From contig WPIO01000114.1 in assembly GCA_009760855.2 (NCBI GenBank), positions 56,001 to 120,000 on the forward strand: a stretch of DNA of 64,000 nt, read 5' to 3'. The stretch is from Cristatella mucedo. Taxonomy: Eukaryota > Bryozoa > Phylactolaemata > Cristatellidae. Numbering within the stretch: position 1 is the stretch's first letter; the number at the start of each line of letters is the position of its first letter. A program made the translations under genes and the position numbers. Shown here piece after piece: positions 11,626-23,880 of the stretch. The notes below the pieces were generated by a model. The model was not told the origin of the DNA. It ran no database searches and saw only the letters and a list, made by a program, of their open reading frames with translations.

Positions 11626-11892
11626 TTTAATTTAATTTAAAACCAAGTCGGAATAAAAGCGCATAAAGACTTTGTAGACTTTGAAGACGAAGAAGATGAC
11701 GATATTACCATCGACCAGAATATTTCCCCGGTGACTTATCAGTTGAACGCCTTGAAATCGCTGGCCACAGTATGTGGAAAGTTGGAAGAGAATATAACTG
11801 AATGATGTTTTTTGTCTTATTGAAGATATGATTGAGAAAAACGCTTATTAACTTCCTAAATTACTGTCCTAAATAATTGTGAAAAACGCTAA
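11626..11892. other. No recognised gene
   Basis: AT-rich sequence. A short acidic frame (GAAGACGAAGAAGATGACG region near 11680) has no family signature. Confidence 0.45.
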
Positions 11893-12130
11893 AAATCTCT
11901 TTCTAGGTGCTTTACATTTGCTGCAAAAGACCTAGCTGCAGAGTTTCTCACCAGCTGTATGCGCCTGATTCTGCATACCGGTAGGCCAGCAAGCTTTTAT
12001 GTGCTTATGCGTGCTGACACTGTGCATGGTGTTACTAAACATACCTGCATACTGATCCTGAGCATATTACCCCAAACCATGTTATTCTTGATGCTTATTC
12101 AGCATAATTTTCACCACTAACCATTCAATA
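11893..12130. mobile_element. LINE-A mosaic: minus piece then plus piece
   Basis: 11893-11996 is a minus-strand LINE-A mosaic in which 3' UTR words jump to an RT C-terminal block. 11998-12130 is the plus-strand 3' UTR (GCTGACACTGTGCATG... ACCATGTTATTC). The two halves abut in opposite orientation, which indicates rearrangement or serial truncated insertion. Confidence 0.65.
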
Positions 12131-12131
12131 G

Positions 12132-12690
12132 TACAGGGAGCCATTACAGGGCGGCGTGAAGGGGTGTGATTTGGCGACTGGGAAGCTCACGGCAGCAAGG
12201 CCTAGCTGCAGAGTTTTGCACCACCTGTAAGTGCTTGATTGCACAGGCCAGGTAGACCAGCAAGCAGTGAGTGACAGAAGTCAAGGCGGAATGTCACAAA
12301 TGCATGGACCAATTTAAATGTGGAATCCCTGTCAAAACAAGCCAGAATTTTGGCAATGTCATGTAGCTGAAAGTAGGCAGACTTGACTGTGGTCTTCTAA
12401 TGAAATGTCACTCTGAAACATGACACCTAGATTTCTCGCAGATTCAACAGGGTATGCTGGCAGAACCAATTTTTAGTGTTGGCCTTTTCAATATATAAAT
12501 CACACTTGGTATGCCCATAGTTAGTAAGTTGGTTGTATCGTCATTCAATTTAAGAGGGACTGCTGCCATCGATGTGCATATTTCATTAATATATGCAGCA
12601 AGGGAGTTTAGAGAATCCCATACATGCTAAAGGGCTGGGAGGGATCAAAGCAAAGGCCACACTTGGATTCGTCAGAGTCCGCTCTCTATC
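12132..12690 (-). mobile_element. LINE-A RT fragment
   Basis: Antisense LINE-A covering the region from the palm downstream (matches the FDPSQPSSTSNSLN to LADLHWLP span at 37.3-38.1 kb). It is heavily mutated and lacks its tail. Confidence 0.8.
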
Positions 12691-13208
12691 CCAGGGAGTA
12701 ACAGCATAAAACGGCCTGACGTTCAAACTGTGTACTACATCAAAACTAAATAACTTCCAAAAATTATTGTCCACTACAGCAGAAGCTTTTAGGGTCGTTA
12801 TTTTCTTTTAATTTATGGATAATATGATGCGAGACACCATGGCCCCGAGCAGAAAATATTAAAATTGAAATCTATTATCTAGTGCAAGTTGTTATTGCTT
12901 CTCCAGATGGTGAGTTTTAATATGCGTAAATTAATTCACTTTTCAATGGGCGTTTTCGCAAGACTACTTGTTCCTACTGAAAATAATAACATGATATGCT
13001 CTATTAATAACAAATTTATTGCATCAACGTGTCGGTGACATCACGGCAAATATACAAATTGTATTTTCAAAGAAACTCTTATTCTACCAAGTAGCCTTCA
13101 TCTTTCGATAACTAAATAGAATAGGCAGGGAAATAAAGAATTTACTTGGTGAATGCAAAGTTGGGAGGCGGCTAACCGGCATCAAGAGCATGCAGAAAAG
13201 CCATAAAC
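12691..13208. other. No recognised gene; 3' flank of protease-like ORF
   Basis: AT-rich sequence downstream (minus sense) of the protease-like coding region. It may hold that gene's 3' UTR. AATAAA-type signals are not decisive in this composition. Confidence 0.4.
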
Positions 13209-14342
13209 CTACAGCGAGGCTACGTGCAGGGCTTCCAATGCTGGTCTCAACAGAATGGCAAGCCATACCGTTTTTTGTATAGTCCTACTTTTTCTGTCCT
13301 CGTGACTGAAATTCTCTGACACTCCGATAGTGATAGCCACAGCCATATCGAGACCACTTGGTGACTCTACCCAGACGCTGCCACTGTGCCCCTGCTTCGG
13401 ATCGACGTCTCCTAGCGGTTCAATGACGAGAATGTTTTCCATCTGGTACTGAATTGGCGAGTCGTTACTGAATTTCACATAAAATTTGTTAATGGGATCT
13501 GTTACTATCACTCGACCTACGGCCAAGCTCTCGTTTCCTCCAGGGCGGCAATAAACGACATTGTTGAGGAGCCGTCGGCAATCGTACCAATAGTATCCCA
13601 TGTCGTCCACCTCCGTTGGAAAATCGCTCACACCGTTGATGTTATATAATAGACCCCGCACAGGGTGATCGGGGCTATTGCAGAACCAGCTGAAACACAC
13701 TGGGCATTTTTTATAAACGGAGGACAGGTCACAGTTCAACTCGGAACCAACCGTACCTTGGGCCAGCAAGTCTGGGTGCAGCTTACCGCCCATTATATCA
13801 AGGGAGTGGCGCAGTCTCTTTCCCTGATCAAGAGTTGGGAATCCGTCCGTTAAGAATAGGACTTGAGCTCTGGTCGAACCAAATGGTGGCTGAGGCAGCA
13901 GCAAATTGGGTACCGGCAATTCAATGCGTATCACGTCAGAAGAATCTCTTCGCCCTGATGCAAAAACGCTGACATTCACATTTTTTTCCTCAAATTTGAG
14001 TCTTTTCAGTTTTGCTGCAATGTATGCGTGGGCTACCGAAAGCCAATAAACGGCATTTTCACCTTTTAAATACATTCCCATGCAATGCCAAAGTCCGAAA
14101 GCACTCATGTCGGCTCCGACACTGGTTAGAATACAGCTTGCAGTCGCACCAATAACGACAACGGCCACACAGTTCCCCAACGCTGTTTTGACTTTCTCCT
14201 TTATTTTATCCAGATTCATTATATAATTGCCCTTCTGATCTTCTATGTGAACTATAAATTTGTAATCCGGGCCAAAGTAGTAGGACAAGAGTACGCCCTC
14301 TTCTTCTTCAATCCTACAAAGCCACGAGTTCACTTGAATCAT
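13209..14342 (-). CDS. Chymotrypsin-like-fold protein, probable C-terminal exon
   Basis: An open region of 377 codons, the longest in the window. Residues appear in the order of a chymotrypsin-type triad: His105 in LSVAHAY, Asp136 in SSDVIRIEL, and Ser320 in QGHSGSVWVE, the last resembling the GxSG nucleophile loop. A VYCRPGGN...GRV strand pair precedes the serine loop, as expected for the second barrel. The first ~90 residues are unrecognised and Cys-containing. No signal peptide or transmembrane segment stands out, so an intracellular protease-like domain is plausible. The upstream edge has acceptor candidates (TTTGTAG before codon 11; TTCAAG at codon 4), so the methionine may not be the true start. 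The C-terminus ends naturally at a stop. Activity is inferred, not shown; a degenerate protease-like sensor is an alternative. Confidence 0.6.
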   Translation of the reverse strand: MIQVNSWLCRIEEEEGVLLSYYFGPDYKFIVHIEDQKGNYIMNLDKIKEKVKTALGNCVAVVVIGATASCILTSVGADMSAFGLWHCMGMYLKGENAVYWLSVAHAYIAAKLKRLKFEEKNVNVSVFASGRRDSSDVIRIELPVPNLLLPQPPFGSTRAQVLFLTDGFPTLDQGKRLRHSLDIMGGKLHPDLLAQGTVGSELNCDLSSVYKKCPVCFSWFCNSPDHPVRGLLYNINGVSDFPTEVDDMGYYWYDCRRLLNNVVYCRPGGNESLAVGRVIVTDPINKFYVKFSNDSPIQYQMENILVIEPLGDVDPKQGHSGSVWVESPSGLDMAVAITIGVSENFSHEDRKSRTIQKTVWLAILLRPALEALHVASL

Positions 14343-14924
14343 ATATGTAGATATACGTTACCTATGAATCTATATATTTACATACATTTACAGCTGTACA
14401 TCCAGGATTATTATCTTCTTTACTATTCCTCTTCAAAATTATAAATAAATATATATATATATATATTATGCGCGTGGCATGCAATTAAGTTTATTTAGCC
14501 ATCCAAATCTGCATGCAATCGATGCAGGATGCAATAGATCATTTCAGTCGGGTAAGAAGCAAGGCTTATAAAAGCTCTAAGAATTATTAGAAATGGGAAT
14601 CGTCGAAAATAGGAAAGAAATACAGTACAGTATTTGGTGATGATATCGGCCACAGAGAGATATTTACCGTAGCCAGTGAAAATAAAGGAGTGTCTGAGAC
14701 TGAGCCTTTAGGTACCGGTATGCTTAGAGGCTCCATGGACGAGCAACAGCTACGTGCACGTAAACTCTGGCATATCTACCTAAGGTCTGACTTAGCGCAT
14801 ATTGGCAAAGCATCTGTCATCTTGTGGTGCATACAGGCAACATAGAATGATCCGGTGGTCAATAGTGAACTATTAAGCTTCAATGAGTCTACCTTTATTG
14901 CTGATCTCCAGACGAACATTATAA
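14343..14924. other. No recognised gene; short (AT)n
   Basis: AT-rich, with an (AT)n run near 14449-14467. There is no coding signature. Confidence 0.45.
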
Positions 14925-15420
14925 TATTATTATTAATAGGTCATTTGTAGAGCACGTGGATAGAAAAAGTCTCTATGCAGGCCCTGTAGAACTATCTGCA
15001 TGAAAATTGATAGCCGAAGGTTAACCAAATGCAAATCGCCAGGCGCGGAAAACTATGAAAAACCAAAGAGGGTAAAGGTCAAACCAGAGTGCCACAGGCC
15101 TCAGTAAAGCATCCACGGAATATGGTTATAAGGTTCTCTTGCTAGAAGCACGAATGGATGAAGTATAAGTCAGCAAGCAAACTAAATAGGATCGACAAGG
15201 TCAAGCACGACTGGGACTTCGCAGGAAAATTGCAGCATAACATGTACATCGTTAGCCTAGAAATAAAGAATGCAAAGTCATTGCCGCTGACATTAACGGA
15301 AACTGGGAGCGACTTCCAAAGTTTTTCTGTTTACGAACTGACGGTGTGATCTTGGAAGGATTTTACTTTGTTGCTAATATTGGCTGTGTGGCTTAAAGCA
15401 GAAGAGTTGCGAGAGTGCGC
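14925..15420 (-). mobile_element. Possible LINE 3' region, unassigned family
   Basis: On the minus strand, bases around 15290-15330 read as KLWKSLPVSVN, the type of motif that ends CR1/L2-like reverse-transcriptase ORFs (compare WNSLP in LINE-A). Sequence down to the (ATT)-like run at about 14925-14940 would be its 3' UTR. It does not match LINE-A or LINE-B closely. Confidence 0.4.
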
Positions 15421-15689
15421 CCGGAAGATCAGGACCGTCGGACTAGTAGGTGCATGCAAGCGAGCTGGAAGGCCTGGAAGTCAAGAGGAGAATCTTGATA
15501 TCAATTTAGAGCGTGAAACAGCAAGCGATTTTGACTCAGGCCGATGCTGACGATCATAACTAACAAGCAGGTTACTAGCCGCCGGCAAAGCTAAGGCAGC
15601 CGCCGGCGTGGGAGACCCAGCAGCCCGAAGCGATAAGCGTTTAGATGTCCATAGGCACATAATTTCTTATGTGCTACGGTCAAATAACA

Positions 15690-15963
15690 ATCAGAACAAC
15701 TTTAAACAGGTTTTAGCTGTATCCCTGTGCTTCGTCCTTGATGTGCTTATGGGTGCTGACAGTGTGCATGCTGCCACTACCCACATTTTCATGCTGACCC
15801 TGTGCATGTCACCCTGATCCATATTATTCATTTTGTTTGTTTTTCAAGCATGATTCTACTTACCATTCAATTGCATTTCACTTTGCAGCAAATGTAAAGC
15901 GCCTAAAGAGAGATTAAGTTCTCTGAGGGCGCTTTATCAAGTGAATTATTATTATTATTATTA
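15690..15963 (+). mobile_element. LINE-A 3' end fragment
   Basis: LINE-A 3' UTR only, with GTGCTGACAGTGTGCATG, the hairpin and (ATT)n ending at about 15963. Confidence 0.88.
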
Positions 15964-17045
15964 TCATAAACATTCGGAAACCTCTGCCCGTAGCTGTCTG
16001 GGCTGTGTTCAAAGCCAGCGTCAGCGTAGATTCACGATGGAAGAATGAAGCCAATCGATTACAATTGCTTTTCCGAAAAACCTCCCTCGTAAATGGTTTC
16101 AAAGAGTTTCATCACAATGGTTTGGAGCTTCCAGGGCAATCACAAGGCAGACAGTTGAGATTATAATGAACATCTACGGCAAAATTGGCTGCAGGGTGTC
16201 CTTCAAAGTCCTCCACCTTGATGCCCATCTCCTGTTAAATTCAAAGAAAACATGGTGCTTACTTGGAGGAGCCAGTTGAGTGCGTTCAAAATGATTCACG
16301 GGAAGTTAAATACCTCTACCACGGATACTATTACGCGAAAAAATTGAGAAACTATATATTTTAGGGGCTCATTTTTTAAGTGATTTGCGTCAATATATAC
16401 AATTTTGTATCACTCAAAATCACTAAAACTAAGGTTTTATGTTAAATATAATTGTCAGTACTTGTAATTATAGGTATAAGTAATTCGGAAATTCTAGGTA
16501 CAGTCTAAGAAAGAAATTACGTAACACTGCAGCAGTAGCTTAACATAGAGCACGTTTGATCATTACTATTGAGCGGTTGTTTTTAATTCGCGTAAGATTT
16601 AAGCATAGTATATCTTGCCAATAAAGCTAATCTTTGCATCATCATGACCTCAAATAATAACTTTAAATTGTTTAACTAAAAGATTATCTTGACGATAAAA
16701 ATAATCTTAGACGAACGAGCACTCACAGAATCTCAGCTTGTGCAATCTTTCTTAAGATGAAAACTGGGACTGCCAGCTTAAAATAGAGACGAGAAATTAA
16801 ATTTTTGAATATAATGCAAACAACTTACTTCCTTATTTTCATTTCTACTACAGAAGGCGTAAGCTTCGTAGTATCAGGCTTCTCTGAAACTTTCCATGAG
16901 CTGAAAGAGAGACTGTGCGAAAGTGGTAGGACGGTCTTTGCGAGAACGCCATTAGAACCCTGGAAAGAACAGCATTTAGAAGCAGTGTTTGAGTTAGCTC
17001 GGCTGAATAAAAAAACGCGCAGACGAGAAGCTGCTGCGTAAATAC
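15964..17045. other. Probable intron or spacer after beta-propeller exon
   Basis: AT-rich. It follows, in minus-strand sense, a good donor (GAG|GTATTT) at 17046/17045. No downstream exon was recognised before 14342. Confidence 0.45.
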
Positions 17046-17887
17046 CTCGTCTTCAGATGGATTCTTTCCGACGTATACCGAGATCTGTTCAGTGTTTCGC
17101 TGAGCAACTGCAACCAGCGCAATATCTGACATTCGCTTCACGGACAGTGAAGAATCTTCGAGCAGGCACTGCACAACGCTGCCCAGACTACGGCCGTCAC
17201 GAAACCTTCGTGCATCTACCCCGTACTCTGTGGCCACGTACATGAAATCCTGTTCCCGACCTGCGAAGATATCGTAGACTCGCTCATGACATTGCTGCCT
17301 CCAGAGAGATTGACCGTTATGATTAAAACCATGAATTACATAGCAGTTTACTTTTCTCTTCAAATACGTGTCAGAATGCACCCTATCCATGCTGGCCGAG
17401 ATCACAGTATCATCCGTGATTGCAATGCAACCGATAATGTACTCCAGAGGCTTACTCCACATGACGACCTTGGTGGAAAGATTCACCAATACTATCTCGG
17501 AACCAGCCAGTTGCCTTCTATCGGAGTAATTTGTACATTTGGTGACCACGGCGACCTCGACCTGTCCGTTGAGTGGAAGGAAGCTGTATTGTAGACTGTA
17601 AGCTGGATTCTGCAACGCATCTACTGATCCATCCAATCGCCACTCGTGCTTTTCATTGGAGTAGTTAAGTCTGAGTAACTGTATGCGGTTAGATGGACAT
17701 AAACCAGCTGCGAAACGCCTGTCTTCTAGACTTTCAATGGCCCAGACAAGTTCACTTGCAGCTTCATCTTTCGCAGGCCTCCACATGCTAAGCTGATCAC
17801 CGGTAGGTGCATACTCTATTAACCCATTCTCAAGGGCAGCCAGCACCAAGTTTCCGTCGACAGTGAGAATAATGTCATTGCTGCTGA
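17046..17887 (-). CDS. Beta-propeller-like exon (candidate TRIM C-terminal half)
   Basis: About 280 codons with recurrent short beta-blade texture: hydrophobic-aspartate-hydrophobic strands such as NDIILTVDGNLVLAALENG, YVATEYGVDARRF and DIALVAVAQRN. This fits an NHL/WD-type propeller in general, but no blade motif is strong enough to name the subfamily. The left boundary is chosen at a consensus donor, GAG|GTATTT, since residues beyond it lose the pattern. The right boundary is chosen at an AACGAG|TC acceptor, because an in-frame stop lies just upstream. Its phase (two bases completing a codon) fits the donor of the RING/B-box exon at 25850. TRIM proteins often carry a C-terminal propeller for substrate or RNA binding, which is the reason for proposing linkage. 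The 8-kb intron would contain LINE-B. Confidence 0.6.
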
Positions 17888-18099
17888 CTCGTTATTGGAA
17901 GCTACTATAGGCCATATTACAATAGAGGACTTCACCGCGATGACAGCCAATGTGACCTCTCTCGTGTGGACTTTCGTTTCCATCAGAAATATTGACTAAA
18001 AAGTAGACGTGCGGTAGCGAAGTCATTCATTCATTCAGAATTGCTACTACTTACCATCATGCTTGCAACACCTAGTTCACTTACGGCATTAGGCAGAGT

Positions 18100-20215
18100 A
18101 AACTCCTAAAGATGCACCGGGTTAAGCACAGGCTTGAACGTCGTTTCGAGAAATTGGGGTCTGATGCAGATCTAGTCAATTTCAAAGACTTCCTTCGAGC
18201 TTACACCCGGAAGCTTAAAATAGCCAAAGCTTCTTTTTTCACTCGAAAGCTGAATTCCTGCCAGTCGGACACTAAACAGATTTATAAGACAGTAAATCAT
18301 TTACTGGCCAATTCTGAGAGGTCAGACTCCCCAGATATTAAGGGCTCAGCCGAAAAGTTTTCAGCCTTCTTTACTGAAAAAATTGTGCACGTTCGTGCCT
18401 CCATAAAGCCCCCTCCTACTAAAGCAATTGTGGAATCGCAAGCTGTGACCTTCCTTAGCAGGTTTTCCGAGGTTTCTGCATGTGATGTGGCTACCTTAAT
18501 AAGGTCTAGCAAAAAGAGCTCGTCTCTCGAAGACCCTATACCATCATCTCTGTGGTCTTCACTGGCAGATCAATTTAGCCCTGCCATAACAGAGATAAGA
18601 TTTTTAAGGCTTCTCTGGGGAAAAGGGTCGTCCCAAGTCCTTCAAATCGGCAATAGTTTGACCCATACTTAAAAAGCCTTAATTAGATAGAGAGGTCCTT
18701 GCAAACTATCGCCCAGTTTTCCTTCTTTATTTCTTGTCAAAGATTCATGAACAAATTGTCGCTGAGCAGCTGGTTGTACATATTGAAGAGAATGAAATGT
18801 CAGAAAAATTTCAATCGAGGCTCAACAGGCAGCAACTGAAACTGCTCTCTTCCGTGTTAACAATGATATTCTATGTGGCAACGATGACGGAAATGTCACT
18901 GTCCTAGCTCTGCTAGATCTACCAGCTGCTTTCAACACTATTTATCACAATGTTCTACTTGAACGATAGAGAACAGCTATTGGTCTGGCAGACGAGGCAC
19001 TGGCGTGGTTCAAATCATATTTGTCTGATCTTGTTACATCCGCGTCGTGTGGGAATCACGTTTCACGCACGAGACGGGTCATCTGTGGAGTTCCTTAAGG
19101 ATCCGTCCTCGGTCTCTTGCTGTTCTTCATTTATACTCAACCTCTGGGAAAAGTGATTAAGACCCGTGGAATAGGATATTACTGGTATGCTGACAATACT
19201 CAGCTGTATTTGTCATTCAAACCGTCAGAATCTGCTGCAGCGACTGATGAATTGAATGCTTGCCTTGCCGTCATTCGATCCCGGATGTCCAAAAAAATAT
19301 TTGAAAATAAAGGACAATAAAACTGAACTGCTGCTCATAGGACACCCTAAGCATGTGGCTGAATTAAAAGACGTTGCTCCTCTAATAGGCGATGCTGTTG
19401 TGCGACCACCACCACGTGCTCGACATTTAGGTGTCGTTTTCAACAGCTGCCGAATTTTTAAAAGCTTCATTCAGAAGACTGCTTCTACAGCTAGCTATCA
19501 CGTCCGATCCCTATCTAAGATTAAGAGCTGTCTTCCCCAGTGGCTTGTGAAAAACTTAACTAGCTCCTTAGTTCTGTCTCGGCTTGATTATTGTAATTCC
19601 CTTTTGGCTGGGCTAACACAGAAAGCAACTATGCCACTGCAGCTGACTATGAATATGGCTGCAAGGCTAGTCTTCAAGTCCCAGAGGTTTGAGCACGTGT
19701 CTCCTTTGCTAAAAGAGCTAGGATGGATGCCGTTTGATCAACGGGTGCAGAGCAAAGTTCTAACGCTCACCCATAAGGTCCACCACGGCTTGGCTCCTCC
19801 ATACCTAGCTGAACTGCTGCACCAGTTTCAGCCTCCTCGTGCCCTCAGGTCCAGTATGGACAATAAATTAGCTGTTCCATTGCTCTGCTTAAAGACCGTT
19901 GGCGACAGAAGCTTTAGCTGTGCATGTCCTATGCTGTGGAACTCGCTATTACAATTCTTACGCAACGACAACTACTCCCGTGCTGCCGACTATGGCTCAT
20001 CTTTTAAAGTGGTCCTGAGCTGCTACTTCCATGCTGCTCACTACCTCAACTGCTCTCCTGACTCTGTTACGCTTCCCACTTTCTCTTTGTTGCCTGAGAC
20101 AAAGTCTGTTGGCTACCGAATGCGTACCGAAAGCAGCTTAGGCTGTGAGTGGGCTATACAAAACTCTCCTGCGTAACACCCACATAGTCTTTATGGCTTT
20201 GTAGAGTTACGGTCG
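18100..20215 (+). mobile_element. LINE-B retrotransposon, 5'-truncated, inactive
   Basis: The most complete LINE-B copy. It opens with the linker before the RT (LGSDADLVNFKDFLRAYTRK), then the RT N-terminus and palm. The catalytic box reads YADNTQLYL, so the second aspartate of YADD is replaced by Asn. The thumb and C-terminal region is open for 306 codons (19256-20176) with SRLDYCNSLLAGL and GDRSFS...LWNSL. At least three frameshifts separate the segments. The tail has no (ATT)n and differs from LINE-A, so this is a second CR1/L2-like family. It lies inside the proposed intron of the TRIM/propeller gene, in the opposite orientation. Confidence 0.9.
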
Positions 20216-23200
20216 GACATACATTACATAAACCTAATTCCAATTCTTGCCTGAATACCTAGAAGATATATGGAGAAAAGAATTCAAGATAAATCCAAGC
20301 AGTTAAAATCTCAATGCATGACGTGTCAAGGCCACTTATATTCTCATGCCAGCATTATAAGCCAGCTAGTCGATATGGCTGGTATGCATGCCTTTGCATT
20401 TACTGTGCACGAGCTTTGTACACGGGTTAATCCGCATGCTTGTATAATAAGCTGGCTGATAGACGTGGCTGACACTTACGCCTCTGTTCATAACATTATT
20501 TTTCGGCATAATGACTTTCTAAAGACGGCAAATGGTCCCTGTGTACTTTGCAATTACTGATTGTATCAGAAGCTAATCTTCGCGAATACATTCAGGCCAA
20601 CAAGAAACGTTAAGGACATGGCTGAATTATAATACTGAGAGTCCCCAACTAACCTGGGCCGAGGTACCGACTATATAGGACGCATTAACTACACACAAAT
20701 ATGGGTTGACTCATAAAATGCAGCCAACAGTACGTTTTCTGGTGGCCGAACATAGAAGTATCACCGGTTGCAGCTTGGTAGCAAATGCTAAACAGCAATC
20801 ACTCCCGTTTGCTTCACGCTTGCCTGGATTTTGCTAGACCATGAGCAAAAACACTGAGATCCAAGACTTTATAGCAGCCCTTTGTTGATTGCTTAAGGAA
20901 GTCCGAATGTCGCGTTCATTCAGTTTGCTTGAGCTCTCGGCCGGTCACCGAGTCCGCTCTCCTCCTCGCTTTGCTGATTACATGATCTAATTTCGTCACA
21001 TTGGCTCGTGCCATGCGACTGGGAGGAGACCCTGTGGGCCTAGCGCAGTGAATAATTCGTTTGAAACCTGGTTTGAAACCTTCGGTTTTAAACTGGTTTT
21101 AAGCCAACCTTAAAAATCAGCCTCGGCTTTATTAGTTTTAAACACAAGTCACAGAGAGGCATTGCCGCACACCGGACATCCCTAGTATTCACTATCCATG
21201 GCGAAACAAGACCAGAACAAAGGTATGCACCCTGCCAGCGATGTATCTGTCCATTTTTGAAAAAAGTTTGAGTCAAAAGGATTTAAGCCGCGTCGGCGTC
21301 GATGCCTACATAGTTCGTCCACTTGAGCGGATTCACGTCAAAAGATGGAGCAACATCTAATCAGTTGTACAAGGAAGTGGGCAGGGATCTGAGGAATGCT
21401 TCAAGGATATCAAGGATTCCAAGCCATCCTCCTACCCCCTTGGTACGATCGCACTTGACGGCAATTGGCCGAAACGTTCGCCGATGAATTTACACATGCG
21501 ATTATCGGCGATGGACCGGAAAGCGTTCTCATCGGTTGTATTGACGAATAAATCTTGCTTAAAGTGGTTTTCGAATAGGAACTCAGCTGAGCGAGCCGCC
21601 GGCCAGAAGTAAGAGCCAGAAGTAAGTAGAAAGAACTGAATAGTGTCTTCAAAAACAAGTAAAAAACCAATAAAACGGCAAAGAAAACGGTTTTCAGCTG
21701 TCCGCCAAAATTAATTTGGTAATAAACTAAGCACTAGCCTAACGACGCCATCATGTTGCCCCGCCATTACCAGACCGGGGTATAAGTGCAGAATGCCTCA
21801 GCAGCCTGGTCCTCAGTGCTGATTGGGCGGAGAAATTTATGAATGATCTCGAGGCCACGTGATCCTCACCCGGCTGTTTGGCTCTTACCTACTGCTTGCC
21901 GCCGTGAGCCAATGTGGTTGCCTAACCTCTCCGCTATAGCGGGCCTTTCACGTGGTGATAGAAGCCCGCGAATACTGCCCGACACGATGTACAACAATAA
22001 TTTCTTGTGGGAGGAGGTTCGTAGCGTGGCTTGCTGTCGGCGTATCGTGAGCCTTTGCTCATCATTCGCCTTCCGAGCACTGCGCCAAGGCCAAGCCCCG
22101 ATGTGCTACACAGCCCGACGACAGGCTTTGCGGAGGCCTGTCACACTCTCGCGTAATATAGCTAATTTTGCACCACAGCAACAATGGCTATTGATGAGCA
22201 GCTCCTGTTTTGTCGTCCGCCGCTACAAGCTGATACCAAAAGGAAAACAAACTAGACAACGGTCTGAATAAAACCATTCAACCAACAGAATAGTAATAAG
22301 TATTTTGCGTTAGCCTCCGTTCAACTTAATCTCCATTGGAGGGCTTTACAAGTCATTGCCATAGAAGCTATTACCAATAGCTAATGAAAATCCCAGCTGC
22401 TATTGCGCAGCTGGGCCCGGTGTGTAACAGCTGGCCAGGCAGGCGACGTCATGTAGACCGATACAAGATTAGTGCTGCGAACGCGCACCACCAGGGCTCA
22501 CTAAAAATATATGTACATTAAATGCTGGCTCTGGAATTTGCAAGTTACCTTACCCGAGCACGCCTACCTAATCTTTTCGCCAGGTGGCCTCATTTTCCAT
22601 ATCCGGGAGTCTCATTTGCTAGATCCGGGGTCTCTTCTGTGCTGAGGCTATTCAGTGGCTTTAGTCAGTTAAGGGGTACAAGCGGTTCACAGCCAAATGA
22701 AATCTCGGATAAAATCTAGACAAAATATTATTTAAATTCACGCTTCTAATTGGCTTCAGCTGAGCTTTTGGTATAAACGCTCAACGCAAACGGGTTGTAT
22801 AAGCATTTTTGGGGATCGTCGACGATTCAACGCTGCCCAACAAGAAAATTTTCTGGATGATCGTGCACAGAAATATCAACTAAAGAGTGCCCATCAAACT
22901 TGAAAAAACTGCAATTTATATAATGCATATATAAGTAAATATCCCAAAAAGTGATGACAATGTGCGGTGAACCCTAATTCCACTGGCAGCAATTACTTAG
23001 GAAAACTATAACGATGTAACGATAACATATAACGTCTTAACACAATTAGAAAGTAGAACTAAACTACTGCTGAATCTTTCCAAGTTGCACTGCTTAAACA
23101 CAAAATTCTAAAATCGGGACGAATCTCTTGAAAAAAGTCTACACAAAAAAACTAGGTATCTAATAAGAGAGTACACAGCATTCAACCAGTAGTCGGAGGA

Positions 23201-23772
23201 TGCAAAACGTTAGTGCTACGAGGCAATAATTTAGCAACGAGGTGCTACGAGGCCATAATTTAGCAGTCCATATCAGCGAGACAGAGCCAGCGAGACACAG
23301 CGACAGAGAGGGACAGAGAGATTGAGGTTGAGTGTGAGTTAGCTATACCTAATAGCAAACAAAGCATTTCGGGGTGCGTTGAAAGATTCAGCATGTTTGC
23401 GTGGCTGCTCAGTTGAGGTCTCCTGGTGGTCACAATTTTGGCTGAGCACTGCAGTCTAGAAATTTAAAATCAGTAAACAAAATAACTGCGGCTCAATTGA
23501 CGCGCTGTTTAGAAGGGCTGCATTGGATCAGTCCAAAATTATTAACTGAGTCTTCTAGAAGAAGCATAAGAAATTATGCAGATCCGCCGCCCTTGCCTAG
23601 CATAATGCTGACTTATAGTGATGTATTTTCCTCGTAAATACCTGTCTGCTGATCCACCCTTGATTTAACGAAACTACTTATTAGAAGCACACGAGTATCC
23701 AACTTATCACCGAGCTGAGTAACTAAAAGACTGATAAGCTAAACAGTGGCTCTTGAAAATTCAGTTGAAACA
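20216..23772. other. No recognised gene; R1 repeat pieces
   Basis: Contains blocks of dispersed repeat R1 (20990-21045, 21740-21860). A GC-rich segment at about 22110-22146 recurs at 62956-62991 (CAGCCCGACGACAGG core). 20342-20392 and 20432-20486 are an imperfect local duplication (ATAAGC..GCT.GT.GA words). A 30-bp tandem duplication lies at 23210-23270. None of the short frames carries a family signature. Confidence 0.45.
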
Positions 23773-23880
23773 ATAATAATAATAATAATACACTTGATAA
23801 AGCACCCTCAAAGAACTCAATCTCTTTCTATGCACTTTACATTTGCTGAAAAGGAAGCACGATCGAATGGTTAGTTCTTC
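23773..23880 (-). mobile_element. LINE-A terminal fragment
   Basis: Antisense tail: (TAA)n, then CACTTGATAAAGCACCCTC and CTCAATCTCTTTCTA, the hairpin, then a short stretch of 3' UTR. About 110 bp long, a severely 5'-truncated insertion. Confidence 0.88.
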
